Shown here piece after piece: positions 1-14,559 of a stretch of 64,000 bases of DNA; the first letter of the stretch is position 1; every line of letters begins with the position of its first letter. The notes beneath the pieces were generated by a model. That model searched no databases, had not been told where the DNA came from, and saw nothing but the letters and a program-made list of their open reading frames with translations. Where the stretch lies: assembly GCA_008638375.1 (NCBI GenBank), contig CM018032.1, positions 6,523,501 to 6,587,500 on the forward strand. Reading direction: 5' to 3'. Origin of the DNA: Nyssa sinensis (Eukaryota; Streptophyta; Magnoliopsida; Cornales; Nyssaceae). The position numbers were made by a program, and so were the translations under genes.

Positions 1-364
1 TGCTCCATTGTAATTCAGTTGAAGTGTGCACACTCAAAGATGAAAACAGCGCCACAAATGAGCTTCCAACACACACAAAAAACAAAAAACAAAAAGCCTC
101 ATGCTGGTCTGTAATTACCAAAACAAACAACTAAATGCAAATCCAACTACCAAAATATAAACACAACCCTCATGTTGAAACAAAGTAATTGCCACAAAAA
201 AAAAAATTAACCTCATGTCTTTCAGTTATTTGTTCACATAAATTCCTTCAGCTGCATACAGAAATATACATATAAATATTATATATACATACACACACAC
301 ACATATACACACTATCTAGAACAAAACCAAGAGGGTATTGAGGTCATAGCAATGAGCAATTCAC

Positions 365-601
365 CTGAGAGTCCAAACCGATGTTCATAGAGAAGGACCG
401 CGAGAATTCTGCACTGACAATGAACTTAAGTCGACGGCGTTCAAGTAACCTCACCTTTCTCTGCAATAAGAACCCAAACCTGGAAATCTTGGTGTCCCTG
501 AATTGGGGCAACGAACTGAAGGAACAAAGATAGGTTGCTCCGGCGGCAACGGACCGATTCATGTCGACGATGAACAGTTGGCATGAGTAGCAACGTGCCA
601 T
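365..601 (-). CDS. Probable first coding exon of an unidentified gene
   Basis: A minus-strand open frame of 79 codons starts at the ATG at 601-599 and stops cleanly at a donor (CAG|GTGAAT) after codon 79, so the exon is in phase 0. A second in-frame ATG at 562-560 (residue 14) could be the real start. The peptide is rich in Ser, Arg and Leu with few acidic residues, as plastid or mitochondrial transit peptides are; that is inference only. The next exon should lie further left. I see no convincing second exon in 1-350, so the gene probably leaves the window. I do not recognise the family. Confidence 0.4.
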
Positions 602-660
602 GCGACCATAGAAATTGTGGGTCTATTTATTATACAAATGTGTGTACATTCAATTTCAGA

Positions 661-669
661 CACACACAC

Positions 670-705
<36 letters not shown>
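661..705. repeat. (CA)n(TA)n compound microsatellite
   Basis: A short CA run is followed at once by about 16 TA units. The plus-strand open frames across it are low-complexity artefacts. Confidence 0.9.
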
Positions 706-709
<4 letters not shown>

Positions 710-2612
710 TTATTTGGATTGTGGACGGAGAGACAACATTTGTGGATAATATCATTGTTGGCCGGTTGTGGCATTATAATTGGTGGTGGGCTTGTTTCGC
801 TACTGTTTTTATCAGACTTGGTGGAATTTTCTGGTTGCTTTGACGTGATGTTTCTACTTTCTAATGGATGGCTACGGAGGAGGGCGAGTGCCGCGTATGA
901 TTTCAGATAAATATCATAAATTATTGAATGGTTCCAGACTAATCAATAATTCGATCGTTAAGAATTGTCAATGAGAAATTCTAACTATATTCGAGATAGT
1001 TGTATCATCACGATCTTATTTTATTAGTGCGTGATATTTACGTGTTTAATACATATAACTTACGTATTAATAAAATTTTAATAATTTTAACTATAAATGT
1101 ATTTAGTATTTTTTATTATTAAATATATGAAAGTCTCTTTCTCTTTTTTTTTTCTCTCTTTTTTTTAAATTTAATATATTCTTTCGAGTTTAGATCTCTT
1201 CTATATCGATTGTTGATAATTAAAACTTAAAAAATAAACATAATTGTTACAGAAAAAAATTTAATCTAATTTTGTAAACTGACTTAGAGTAACTCTTACT
1301 GATTCATAAAAAATAAAATATTATACATAACAATAATTTCTAATTTGATTTTAAACCTTATTTCTAAACTCGGCCATGATTTAACCAATATTTACAACAA
1401 TGTCCTTTACTATACTATTTATCTCCATTCCAGAACTAGAAATTGCCCCTGGCATTTGATATTATAATATTCTTGTCCCATAATTAATTTATAAATGAGT
1501 TAATTATTAAAAAATTCTTAAAGTAAGTATTTATAAGTAGGGACTAATCTCAAACAGTTTAATATTTTAAGGCTAATTATTATTTTTTTTTTTTGTGTTT
1601 TTTAAATACACTTCTAAAGAGCTGCCCTTTAGTTATACAAGTCACCAGCACAACCTTGCCCCTACTTATAAAATTACAGTAACCTTTAGTATATTGACGT
1701 TCCTTGATATTTCTTTTGAAATTTATAAAATTACACTACATTTTTTTACTTTTATTAGAGGTATCTGTAATTAACCAATAAAAATAAGGGAGAACAGTGT
1801 AACTTGTAAATGAGTGGTGTAGTTTGCCCTTCCCATTTTACTGACGAACTATACATACATCCCCTATCATCCATTTTTTTTCAAAATAACATAAGTGTCA
1901 TTTTATTTATTTTTTGCATTTTTTTAATTTTGATCAATTTTTTTTAAACTTTTTTTTTTAATTTTTTAAAAAATATTGATTAAAACATTTATGATCAAAA
2001 ATAAAAATATAAGTTATTTACTTAAATTTATTTTTATATAAAATAAAATAATTCTTTAAAAAAAGTTAAAAAAATTTAGTCAAAATTAAAAAAATGTAAA
2101 ATATATATAGATATATAAAAGTATTATTTTTGTCATTTTGAAAAGAAAAAAGTTAGATTAGAAAAGAGGTATGTATAATTTATCAATAAAAATAAGGCAC
2201 GATAATATAATTTTAAAAAATATTTTTATAATTATTAAAAATTTCAAGAATATTAATATAATTTACCCCTCTATTAAGGAATATGAACACAAAAAGAAGG
2301 AACTCCTCGACATCTATACTGATTTCATGCTGGAATGTAATCCATATTTTTTATTTACTATTATATATGTCAACTAAGGCGATAAATTTATGGAACATGA
2401 ACGATATTATAAACACTCACAAATATATTATTCTTGTATAAGGTTAGTATGTATATGTAGGTCTTGATCAAATACGTAACGCACAAGCATATTTAATTAT
2501 CATAATTTATCCTTCTTTAACAATTTCTTTCTTCATACCAATCAGAAAACTACCCAACAACAATTCCCTTTCTCCTTTCGATGCCGAAGGCCCTTCTCAT
2601 GAAGCGTAATAA
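706..2612. other. AT-rich intergenic region downstream of the B-sister gene
   Basis: No gene is supported here. The stretch at about 1000-2400 is very AT-rich, with many homopolymer runs and short open frames without coding character. It should contain the 3' UTR of the MADS-box gene next to 2613. No clear polyadenylation signal was chosen. Confidence 0.5.
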
Positions 2613-3468
2613 TCACTCTGCAAAACGATGAAACAAGCACATTAACCTAAAGGCTAGGGATTAGAGGGAATCAAACAAAACTTGTAAGTTGTAACAGAAA
2701 CTAGTCTATCAACATTATGCATGATTATCTTAATTAATTAAGAAATAACAAAAATATGATTATATATAACGATGATGGTGATTAGAATATTCATACCATA
2801 ACCAGGGTGCTGGAGAGTGAATTCCTGAAGGTTGGGCTGAGTAGGCTGGAGGTTATACGGGTAGAGGTGAAGAGGGAAATTTGGAAATTGAAGTAAATGA
2901 CCACTGGGCTGCTCTTCTCCACAGAATGGAAACTGCTCTGATACTTGCTGATGTCCCATTAGCTTCAGTTCAGTCATCGCCTGTTGATGTTGATCCAATT
3001 CTTCTTGTTGCTTCTGAATGTGATTATTCATCAACTGCTCATGCATTATGCATGGTTATAATGTTAGTAAAATCTCCATTACTTTAACAGACAATTATAT
3101 GGATATAAATATATATGATCTTTTCAACAAGAGAAAGGGAATCTATAATGGTTATATAATATTAGATGTGAACAACTGGATTATTAATGGGGTGCATCAA
3201 AATAAGTAGTATCATTTTAATGTGTTAGATTATTGAATAGGGATTATTTTCATGAAGTTGTTTTAGAGGGCCCCAACATAATACTTTCCGTTGTCTTGAT
3301 GATTTAATAAACATATTTTTTTAGTAGTCCTCATGATCAGTTAATCACTTCACTCACCCAACGATACATATCTTGATTTTCCTTGTCCAACATTTTTTCC
3401 TACAACACAAACAACAAAGAAAAAACTAAATTATTCAACATTCAACATTCAACAGTAATATATATATA

Positions 3469-3515
<47 letters not shown>

Positions 3516-6500
3516 AATTACCGTCTTCTGTAGATTATCCAGCTGTTGCTGCAAGAGCTGAAACTGCATGAACATGCATAAACCAAAATTAGACTATGTA
3601 AACTTAAAGTCATCACTCATAAAAAGGCAAATCTAATTAATAGAACTTAAATCCAGCTACCTTCTGTTGGAAATAAAAATGTTATGGGATTTTATCACAT
3701 ATAATTCAAAAAATGATTAATATGACTTTCATGAGTTATGTGATGTAAGACATGTAGGGGCATAAATTCACCCATCAAATAATATCGTACCACATGTATA
3801 ATTAAAGGCGTATTACCCAAATTATCCTTGTTTGGAGCAGTCCAAATAAAAAGTGGCGGCCTAGCCCATTAAGGCTAAGTCTGAATCTGTTCGAAATTCG
3901 GCGCATTAACTTATCTATTCCGAACAGAATCCAACACAACCTAAGCACAATCTCACTACGGGAGTATGGGCAGCTCAGATCTCTTGACATGGTCAATCCT
4001 ATTCAAATACCCACAAGGCAGAAAATAATTTGATTCCTAAGATAATTGAGAGCAGAACCTTATTATAGGCACCATTTGTGACCCAATATCCTTCCATGCA
4101 CAATCACAGAGTTACCTGCAATCAAGGACGTGTTCTCTTTACATTGAGCTGGCTATTTAAACCCTAAAACATACACTAATGAGGTACGCAACATCTTGCA
4201 CTCAAAACCCTAGCTTTTATACATCCTTCTCTACTTCTTCAAGCAACCTTACTAACTTGACGATTAGAAAATCCTTAGTAGACACCAATGTCCCCTAACT
4301 CTTCTCAGTTTTTCTCATCTAGGTATCAACAACATCAATTGGATCATCATTATCATCATCATCCACTTGGATGATCTCTTCATCAACACCAACCTTGGCA
4401 AAATCAACCTGTCACCACCAGTATTAGAAGCCCACACCTTTTCCCTTGTTAGACTCACTGCCTCAATAATAGTTGAAACCTCATGAGAAGGAGAATAGAC
4501 AGGAGTCTCACTCTCAGGATTTTCTTCATCACCTTTGTACTCCTCCAGGATAAAAGGAAATGAGTGAATGTGCCCTGTTATGGCACCATCATAGCCCAAA
4601 TAATAGGTTTTCTTCTGAAAATTGACCACTTAGTGCTAATAGTAGGCTTGTGCCTAACTAAGAAAGTCGTTATCTACTTTCTTCTGGCCAGACATTGTTG
4701 CCTCCAAATGGACATTCAATTCCCCTTTCTTACTGAAGTTTCTCTCCCATCTCTCAAGGGGTGAATGTTTCATCTTTCGCCTCCCATAGTGGCTTCTTTG
4801 CCATTGCTACCTCCACATGCATCTTTTGGTTGACAACCTACAGATTGAAAATTCTCATCCACAGACTTCAAAATCTTTCTTTGCTCTTTTGTAAGGCATA
4901 TTTGGTAGTGTCAACATCAGCATGTTGTGCCTCACACCGAGTCACCCACTTAGCCATAGTGGCCATAACTTGAAAAAGAGAAAAAAAATGTTAGTATATA
5001 TTTTCTTTCCCAAGAAAAAACAACAATCAAGAAGTTGTCAAGGAAATGCAAGCTCATTGCTCCAAGCTTACTGTAGAAGCAACCTTCAAAAGAATCACGT
5101 CATGAGGAAATTGAAATCCTTGGATTGCTGCCACATCATCCTTTGAGTTTGCGATGATAGAAAGATGAACAGGTTATCCCGAAGGAGAAAGTTTAGGATG
5201 TACTAGAGGTACAGAGCTGCCTACAAGTCTAAAAAGAATAAAGGTCACGAGGGTAGAAGCCTCTAGAGAGGCTAGAACAACAGGATTTCCCGAATTATCA
5301 CCCCCGGGCAGTCTCTGAGCAGAAAATCTCCACCATTGATCACCGTTAACAATTTTCTTCTTCCCTTTAGGATCAAATTGTTGCGAGGCACCCTCTTTTT
5401 GAAAGGTCGAGGAAGTGAACCTACTTTTACTAAAACAATCCACAATTCGTACCTCCGAACTAGACGATGCCTCCTTTAGATGAATCATCATAGTAAATTC
5501 TCTATTTAAACCCTTCGAGTTATAAACCCTCGCTATGGAAGAAACACAATGAGAATCCTCTGATCGAGCTGGGACTTAGACTGTCCTCCCTCGAGGCAAT
5601 AAGGACACCAATAACAATTGAAGTTGCATTAGGCATGTCTACTTCTACGACCGGTCTAACAACAACCAACTCCTTCCTAGGATCAAAGAGCTTGTTCCAA
5701 CTTTTCGATAGTAATTGAAGTTTCACCAGGTGCGAGGAGAATCCTTTCGCACTTCGGCTTCGCTGTACTCCCCATTACATGGCGTGAAGTTCCCTTAAAT
5801 GTTGAATGCTAAACAAGACATCCTGGTTTGGAAGATCAACACCTCTGGTCTCTTCTCAATTAAATCCTAATACTTTTGCTTTGATTGCCCTAAAGTCCCA
5901 AGCTCGCAGATTCCAAATCTCATCTGGTATAATGCAGCCCCTCCAAAAGTCCAATTCTTCGACTGGTTGGCCTAGAACAACCGTACCAAAACTGTTGATT
6001 ATCTACTCAAGTTAGGTATCCTCAACTCCATTGATGAATGCTTATGCCCCTTCTACGGGCTGGAAGTAGAAACCACAGACCACCTTCTGCTATTTTGTCT
6101 CGAAGTTTGGAAAATCTGGTCGAATTGCATCAGTTGGTGGGATCTTCAATGGGCATTGCCTAACTCTATCAAAAAACCCTTGATTGGTGGCAAAGCTTTA
6201 ACTTCACGAAGGAATACAAACTGATCTGGGAGACAATCCCCTTCACTATCATGTGGTCTATCTGGAAGCTAAGGAATGAGTGTATCTTCAACAAGGTTAA
6301 ACCACAATGGATCCTTGTTCGAGATCTGATTAAATCCAGACTTGCCTTCTAGATAAAATCGAAAAAAAGGGGCTCTTCATACTCCATCAACGATCTGATC
6401 TTCAACTTTCAGAATATAATTAGTAGCCGCTGTCTCATCCTCTAGATGAAGTACAGTCTGGGCTCTGTTAGTAGTTTGTTGCAGTTATGGTCCAGTTCTT

Positions 6501-9500
6501 CTTAGGGGCATTTCAGCTTGGTGCATCTACTATTATTGACCTGATTTTCTTTTGTTTTGGTTTTGCCTGCCCTGCTTTGTTGGGTTGTTTGAATGGTGAA
6601 TCGATTGGTTTTTTAAGAAGCTTTTTCTAAAGTTTGGATCCAGTTCAAGTCCATTAGTCTAATTTGATCCTCAATTTTCGGCCAATTCCCTTTCTGTATC
6701 AAGATCTTGTATTCATTCGGCAAAGTTTCCTGGCTGCAATCATTGGGGAGTGTTTTCTTTCAAATTTGGATTTCAGGATCTGTTTGGGGTGCTACTCTGA
6801 GTGGTTTAATTATTATGGTTTTTGCTGCTCCTGTCATTGTCTTTATTTGGGTGATGGGGTTGAGGTTATTATCCAGATGGGTCTTTCGAGTATATTTTGT
6901 TGCTACCCCATTTGTGGGTATCATTTAAATATTTTTGGATGGTGGGTTAATGAAGGAATGGTTTTGAAGGTAGGCTCAAGGGTGGTTTCTCTCTATATCT
7001 GATCAGTCAAAAGTGGTCTGGTTTCCCATTGTATGGTGGGCAGTTGGAGTTTGAGTTTGCAGGGAGCTGGGTTTAGGTCTTTGCAGGTTATTTTTGGGCC
7101 TTGGCTTTTTGAGTTTTTGTTGTTGTGGCTGTTGAGATTTTTTCTATGGCTCTTTGGCTCTTGGGTAGCTGTTTGTGGGGCTCTGGTCTGTGGCAGTTGT
7201 TTATGTTCTCCTTATACTTTTTTCATTAATAAAAGCCTTCTTTGTTGTTAAAAAAAAAAGAAACAAAAAAAAAAATCCGCATTCTTAGGATCTGGGAATT
7301 GAGCGTGCAGTTTGGGTTGCCAATAAGATCATTGATTGGATGGTTTGCTTGGTCTTTGCTTGTGTTTGTGGGTTGATGTCTCTGGTTCTGAAGATGGTTG
7401 ACTTCATGTGAAGGCTCTAAGGATCCTTTCTTGGCAGTGGTGATAGCTCCAAGAAGTGTCTCTGGGATACATTTGATTGTTTTGATCTTCTGCTATTTGT
7501 TGAGAAGGTCCATTTCGTTGTCTGTTGTTGTTGGGACTGCCAATAGGATCATTGCTTGGATGGTTTGCTTGGCCTTTTCTTCTCGCTGATCTGTTGCTGA
7601 TTGTTGGGAGTGTTTCTGGCTACATTCGTCGGAGAGAGTTATTTTCTGTTAAATCTGGACTTATCCGATCTTCATGTAGCAAGTTTCTCGCAGCTTATTT
7701 AGGTGGTTGGAAAATGTCTTTCAGAAGAGGTCAGTGAATGTGCTGAAAGTGGATGCCCATTTTGTGCAAATTCCATCAAGAAGTCTGATTTAGGCCTTAT
7801 TCCATTTGAAATGAGTTTATTTATCCCATTTGAGCTGTGTCCGTTTTGAATGCTATGGACTATGTTGCAGGCTTTGGCTCATCTTCACTGCACTCTGGAA
7901 AAATTCTTCTGTTCTCCCAGTTTGATTGTGTGAGAATTTTTCTGCTGTCAAGTGTTTTTTGAGTTCTCATTTTGCAGCAGCTGGATGTATAGTAAAGTGG
8001 TTTATGAGAATTGTTGGTTCTGACTGCTTCCAAAGTGGGGCACTTCTGTTAATTTTGGATTTCAGGATCTATTTAGGGTGTTGCTTCCAATCAGTTTGAA
8101 GGGAAGTAATTATGCTCTTCTCGTCTGCTGCTTTTTATCCAGTATGGTTTTGGTATCTTTTCCTGGTATCTCTTCTTGATGTAGCAAGTTTGAGTTTCCT
8201 TTGTCCTGTTGCTGTTTGTTCCTTTTCTATGTTTTTATTTTTTTGCTTTCTCTTTGTTCTAAAATTTGCTCCTTGCCAATTTCCTTTCATGCTGTATTAT
8301 GAATCATCAATAAACTATTTCTCTTTGTTGATAAAAAAAAACATGGCCTGATATCTAACCAGTCACCTATATTTGACAAGTAAAGAATCACTGACCGAAC
8401 AAGTCAATGAGAGATAACAACATAGAAACGTAGTGCATACATGGTCTGCCCCATATTTCTATGACAGGAAACAAATATTCTCCCATAAGGAATTGCTAGT
8501 TCCCTCGATTTCCTAGGTACATGAGTCCTAAACATTGTCGCTTTCAAGCATACTTTTGATTATGATCTTGTTCAAATGTAAAAATGAAAGAAGTAGTGGA
8601 AAAAATTAAGGGATAGGGAATCAAAGTCCTAGGGCCACAATCAAGGGATCAAACTTGATAAAACTTGATCTAGAACATGGGATACCTTTAAAATCTTCCT
8701 CGCCAAGATCCACAATTACATCATTAGGGAAGACATCCACATATCTCTTAATAAACTCAACCAAATCTCAGTCATTCATAACTCTAAGGATAAGAGGATC
8801 AAAACAATTAGGATTTTGGGGTCTAGAAGGAATGGCTCATCCATCATCTGTGACCTGGCCTACCAACATTACTACATGCACCTTCACCTTCAAAACGAAT
8901 GACATTAGTGCCTTTTTTGGTTATAATTAATATTTAATAAGTTAATAATTTCTAATAATTAATAAATTTTTAATGAACCGACTTAGTTTCATGATGGATA
9001 AGTAATAATTCTATTACTTAATTAATAATTAGTATTTTTTTCAAAAAGATTCTTTATAATATTGATTATTAGAGAGATAAAATAGTTATACATATATATA
9101 TATATATATATCTCCTATTTATGATATGTCTTAATAATTATATTTGAAAGTTCTATTTAAATTAGTATAGAAACATAACTTTTTATTTCAAAAGGATATT
9201 AAGAGTTTTTGTATGTCTTAAGTTGAATATTATATGTATTTTTTCTTTATGAAATATCGAAATGCCATTGAAAAGTTGAATATAAAAGGTCTTTTTTTGT
9301 TGAAATTCTTAATTCATAAACATGTACGAGATAGATTTTTATTAATAAAAATATTAGAAAATTTTATAATTGATACTTCTAATCATTATTAAATTTTTGT
9401 CTCTCAAATCTATTAATTATATGAGAGTTGAGTGTACCCTTAATGGGAGCAAACCTCTCTTCCCCACTCAACATCTTGAAAGCTCAAACAAAAAGAAAAG

Positions 9501-12500
9501 AGGGAGGAGGAAGAAAGGGTTGCAGGGTAAAAACTTACAAAAAAGGCAATCATGAGGAAAACACGAAAATTGGTTACCACAAGCACCCAAGGATGAATCG
9601 GATGCTTGGCGTCGCCTATTTATAAGCATACGTAGTTGGGAAGTCCAAGAAACACCCCTTTAACATGCACCTACAACTATTGTAAACGCACCTAAAATGA
9701 CAAACTTTTGACAATAGCATTAAAAGAAAACGTGACAAATGAGGATTAGAGATCTCCTTCATGACATGGGTATTCATGCTCGGAGACCACATAGAGGCCT
9801 CAGTCCCCAGACTTGGGAACTACAATTGTAGTAAAGACCTTACTTCGATGAGACCAGGAAGCCCACATATTAGTATAAGTCATTCCCACTCTTGTACACA
9901 ACGTAGGAAGGACATGGGGCATCTATAGGGGCATAAATTCACTCATCAAATAATATCATGCCACATGTATAACTAAAGTCATAACACCCAAATTACCCTT
10001 GTTTGGAGTAGTCCATATAGAAAGTGGCAACCTAGCCCATTAAAGCCAAGTCTGGATCTGTCTGAGCTTCAGTGCATTGATCTATTCCAAACAAAACCCA
10101 GTACAACTTGAGCACAATCCCAATACAAGATATGGGTATATAGCTCATATCTATTAACCTAATCAATCCTATTTAAATAAGCACAAGGCGGGAAGAAACC
10201 CATTCCCAAGATAATCAGGAGCATAACCTCGATTATAGGCCTTGTTTGTGGCTCAATATCCTCCTATGATCATGAAATTACCTATAATTTTGGATGCACT
10301 CTTCCCACATCGAGTTAGCTATTTAAACCCTAAACCACACACTAATGACTTACGTAACATCTTGCACTCAAAATCCTACCCTTCCTACATCTTTCTATAG
10401 TTCTTCAAGCAACCATACTAACTCGAGCATCGAAAAGTGCTTGGCAGACACAACACTAGTGTCCCCTAACCTTTCTCGACGGTTTTTTCTCATCTTATAG
10501 GAAAGCATTCTATTTGTGGAGATTTACAACCCCACATGACAGATATGATAAATGTTAAAACCATGTATTCTATTTCAAAATTATTTTGGGAATTTATTTA
10601 CAAATTTGAATCTATCTCAAACTGGTTAATTTAGGTAAATCATTCATTATCTTTATTTTTTTTTTAATCCAAAATAGGCTTTTTTATTATTAGGATAAGG
10701 ATTAGAGTTATGATTTCCTACTCAAAATATTAGTATTCTAACTCTATAAATAAGATGTAATAGATTTTTACCACAATTTTTTTTTTATCAATATTAATAT
10801 AATTTCAAATTTTAAAAAATTTATTATCCTTTTTAAGTTGATTGTTTCTCGTTGTCTATGAGGCTATTTTTTTTATCAGCAAAGAAAATAAATTTTCTTG
10901 ATGTAATAAGAATGTACAAGGAATATATAACAAACTACATCAATAAGGTCAAATGTAAAAGCCATGAGAGCAACCAAGCTTCAACCCAATTAAATTACCA
11001 CTAAAGAAGGAGCACATCACATGCCAGCATAAAACCAAAAATAAAAACTTTGGCATAAATCAACTAACACCCTAACCATAGTAGAAAACCCAAAAATACA
11101 ACAAGAGACCACTCATATGAACAAATAGCTCTCACAAAACCAAAGCAAGTAACATGAACAATAAAGCTCCCACAAAACCGAAGCAAGCAACACAACACCA
11201 AAAGGAACAGTGAGCACCATCTTTATATCCAAGAAAATTAAAACTATTTTAACTTGAAAATAATAACGAATGTTGCCAATCCATCAGAGCCATCAAGTCA
11301 TAGCAATTAGTCAGCCATTGCACCGCAAAGCCAAGAATAATTCCAAGCCTAGAAGAAAATAATTAGAAATATGACCACTGATTCAAAGCGGCCTTAAACC
11401 CTATCTATGGTTTTGCTTTGTAAGGATCCAACCCACCTCCAAAAAGAAATTGAACTAGACCTGCCAACACTTTGCTGCAACTCAAACTCCCTACATAATA
11501 TTTCTTCTTGAATACGTACAAATCTTCTAAACAATCAAAAGGAATCAAACTTTCCTTCCAAAAGCTAAAGGGGCAACATAAAATGATTGCAAAGGAAACC
11601 TAATCAAGAGCTGGACAAGGAATTACCAATTAATTTGAACAACAAATAATGAGAGATATGAAAAGTTCCTACTGCTTGTAGCTTCTTAAAGTTTCTCTTC
11701 ATGCCAAAACCTCCACTAATAGCAGAAAACACAAATACAAGACCAACAAACTACTAATCCATCTCGCTACACTAAGGTTTGCTGACATCAAACTAGAATA
11801 TGCATCATTGGACTGATAAATGCAATAACAACTAATGATGTGTTGGAGATGATAGATTACATTGATAATTGAAAAATCCATCCACTTCTGTTTAAACATG
11901 GCCCAAAGGGCCACCCAGACTTTTGCCAATTCCTTCAAAATTTCCACTTGCGGCAGAACATTATTGAACAAACAGTGATTTATTTGTTTCCACGCTGACC
12001 ACATAATGGAAAATGAGATTGTATCCAAAATTTCCTTTTCAAGCTTTTTAAATTTGAAGCCTTTCCACCAATCAAGAAAATCTGAAATGGAGCATGGAGA
12101 CACCCACTTTTTAAACCCCACCAACTAATACAATGAGACGAAAAGTTCTAGACTTCCGGGCACAACAGAAGAATGTGATTGGTAGACTCAATTGCAGAAC
12201 CGTAAAAGTGACGAAGACAATCTTTATAAGCTTTAAGAATACCAATTTCTAAGAGAAACTCAACAAACGTAACTCTATTGTTCCAAGCTATCTATCTAAA
12301 AAATTGCACTCTAGGGGGGAAGCATTGGACCAAATGAGTTTCATGACTTGAATAGCAGAGCCAAGAGAGAATTCAAAGCAGTCATACAAAGAATGAAGAG
12401 AAAACTAACATGAGGTATTAGCAGCCTAAATCAATTTGTCTTGTTGATTGTTTGAGATTAAAGGAAACCTGAGAAGTGAGCTACGAAACCTCAATAACTC

Positions 12501-14528
12501 CTCATCTTCCCAAGTGAAAAGGAATCTGCGAACATTCAAGTTCCCATTCCCATCCTCACTGAATAAAGCAAAGCCAAGCTTCCATCTTTTAAAACTGACA
12601 AGAAACAATCTAGGGAAAGAAACCATCAGCGAACTGTTACCAAGCCAAGGGTCTTTCCAAAATGAGATATTACAATCATTCCCAACAACAATACTCACAT
12701 TTCCAGCATTAAAATGAAAAGGAGGGTGTTTTTTTTTCTTTCAACGAGAGTAATATCCACCCAAATTCTAGATAATCTACAAGGTGAATCAACTCTTGGA
12801 ATCTAAGAGCCCTTCGAAAATTGATATTTCCCGTTTAAAACTTTTCCCCACAGTGAATCTTTTTTCAAACCTCCATGCCACCACTTAACAAGAAGGCAAT
12901 TGTTCATCGCCCTAACTTTTCCTATTGCCAAGCCTTCTAGATTTTTATTCATTGTGACTTTTTTCCAACTAACCAAATGTAACTTCTCGTGATCCCTTCG
13001 ATCCTGAAGAAAAAGTGCTTAAATCTTGTCAATCTGCCTAGCAACGGTCTCAGGCATCTTGAATAAAGACATATAAGTATATAGGCAGACTTTGCGAAAC
13101 TGATTTTATTCTAACTCCAAAAGAGAGATACGTTTTTTTTAGGAGGCCAACTTCCTTTTGAAGGAATCAATAATTGGAGCTCATGTCTTTTTGAGCCTAG
13201 GACTAGCATCAAGAGAAAGACAAATACCTTAGTCAGGTCTTTATTACGTGCACAATTTTTATCAATATTAATATATTTTAAATTTTAAAAAATTTATTCT
13301 CTCTTTTTGAGTTGATTGTTCATTATTGTGAATATTCCTTTCATATTTTTGTTTTATTATGTATGTCTTGTATATTTTTTTATATTAATATTTTTTTTTA
13401 CTGATAAAAAAAAACATTTATGTTTTGGGTTATTATGTCACAAAATTCAAGCAATAACACAACAATCATTAGAATATTAAATATAATACAACATTTTTCT
13501 AACATTTTTAAAGTTATTTTTGTGATTGAATTGTTGCTTCTTCAAATTCTAAATAACTCCAAAATTCAAAAAAATCTATATTCTTGACTCACAAAACCAT
13601 CAAGTCGTGTTCTTTTCAAATCTCAGAATTTGAAATTTTGATGTTGTTCTTTAGTATTTTTTTTTTTTTAATTTAGTATTTGATTCTTCAGGTCAATTAA
13701 TCTGTAGGACCAATCCTACCATCCACTAGAAAGAGGACTAATTAAATTCTAGCGAATTAATTCGGAGAACCAATCTCACCGCCTACTAGTGGAGAAAGCG
13801 ATTAAAGCTAGAGCAGCATCTCATATGAAATAGCCTCAACAGAAAATGACATCCGTTGAGTTTCGACCTATCAACCTTGGAAAAGCCCCTTAGTTATTAT
13901 TTACCACCCACTCGACCACCCCTTTGAGGTTTGTTGTGAGATTTTAATTTTAGAACCGATGCAGACTTGCAACTAAAATGAAACTTTTGAGTTTTTATTC
14001 AAATTTATACAATATCTCACCTAATAAACTTTTAGATAACTGTCACGAGATAATCAACTAGGTTGTTCGGTTGGTCACTCATGTTCTCTTTCAACGGAGA
14101 GGTTTGGAGTTCAACTCTTACTCTCTCGTTAGAAGAATATGAATATTATTTTCACATAATTATGAATTAAATTGAGTTACTTTTCATGACCCATATTTGA
14201 AGGAATCCAACAGCTCCTTCAAAAAAAATTTAATTGTCTTAAATTAATTGTCTTGAGATGGCCCGCTTCAATCTTGTGTTGCCTTCTGCTGGCTTCTGTT
14301 GTATTTATGTAACACAAGTTGGTGGACCCTCTTTCCAAGTCTTAACCATGAATTTCAAGGATAACCCAATTCACACGCTTTTTAATCTTATCAATCACAG
14401 AATTTGAATTCGAAGGGTCTGTAAATTCCCATGAGTTTCAAATTTTTCCAAAAGAAAATAACTCAAAATTAATGCTTTTAACCTAGAGTGAGACCTCACT
14501 AAATGTGATACATATATGTGTGTGTGTT

Positions 14529-14559
<31 letters not shown>

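Larger units (their letters stand above)
3753..10492 (+). mobile_element. Degenerate LTR retrotransposon
   Basis: Two related direct repeats of about 565-569 bp bound the element: 3753-4317 and 9924-10492. The left one starts TGTAGGGGCATAAATTC, the right one TATAGGGGCATAAATTC, and both end in CA. A TATA-like box followed by CCCTAAA sits near the middle-right of each LTR (about 4155 and 10320), which fixes the plus orientation. Just inside the left LTR, AGGTATCA resembles a primer-binding site for initiator tRNA-Met. No gag or pol domain was recognised. The interior has decayed minus-strand coding traces at 4318-5500 and a very AT-rich stretch at 8930-9420. LTR divergence shows it is old. No matching target-site duplication was found. 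Confidence 0.72.

Noticed and set aside
583..910. Two overlapping plus-strand frames around the TA repeat
   Set aside because: The middle is Ile-Tyr repeat from a microsatellite, with no domain and no splice support.
9370..9625. Two short plus-strand frames with Lys-rich sequence
   Set aside because: They lie in the degenerate LTR element, overlap in different frames and show no family.
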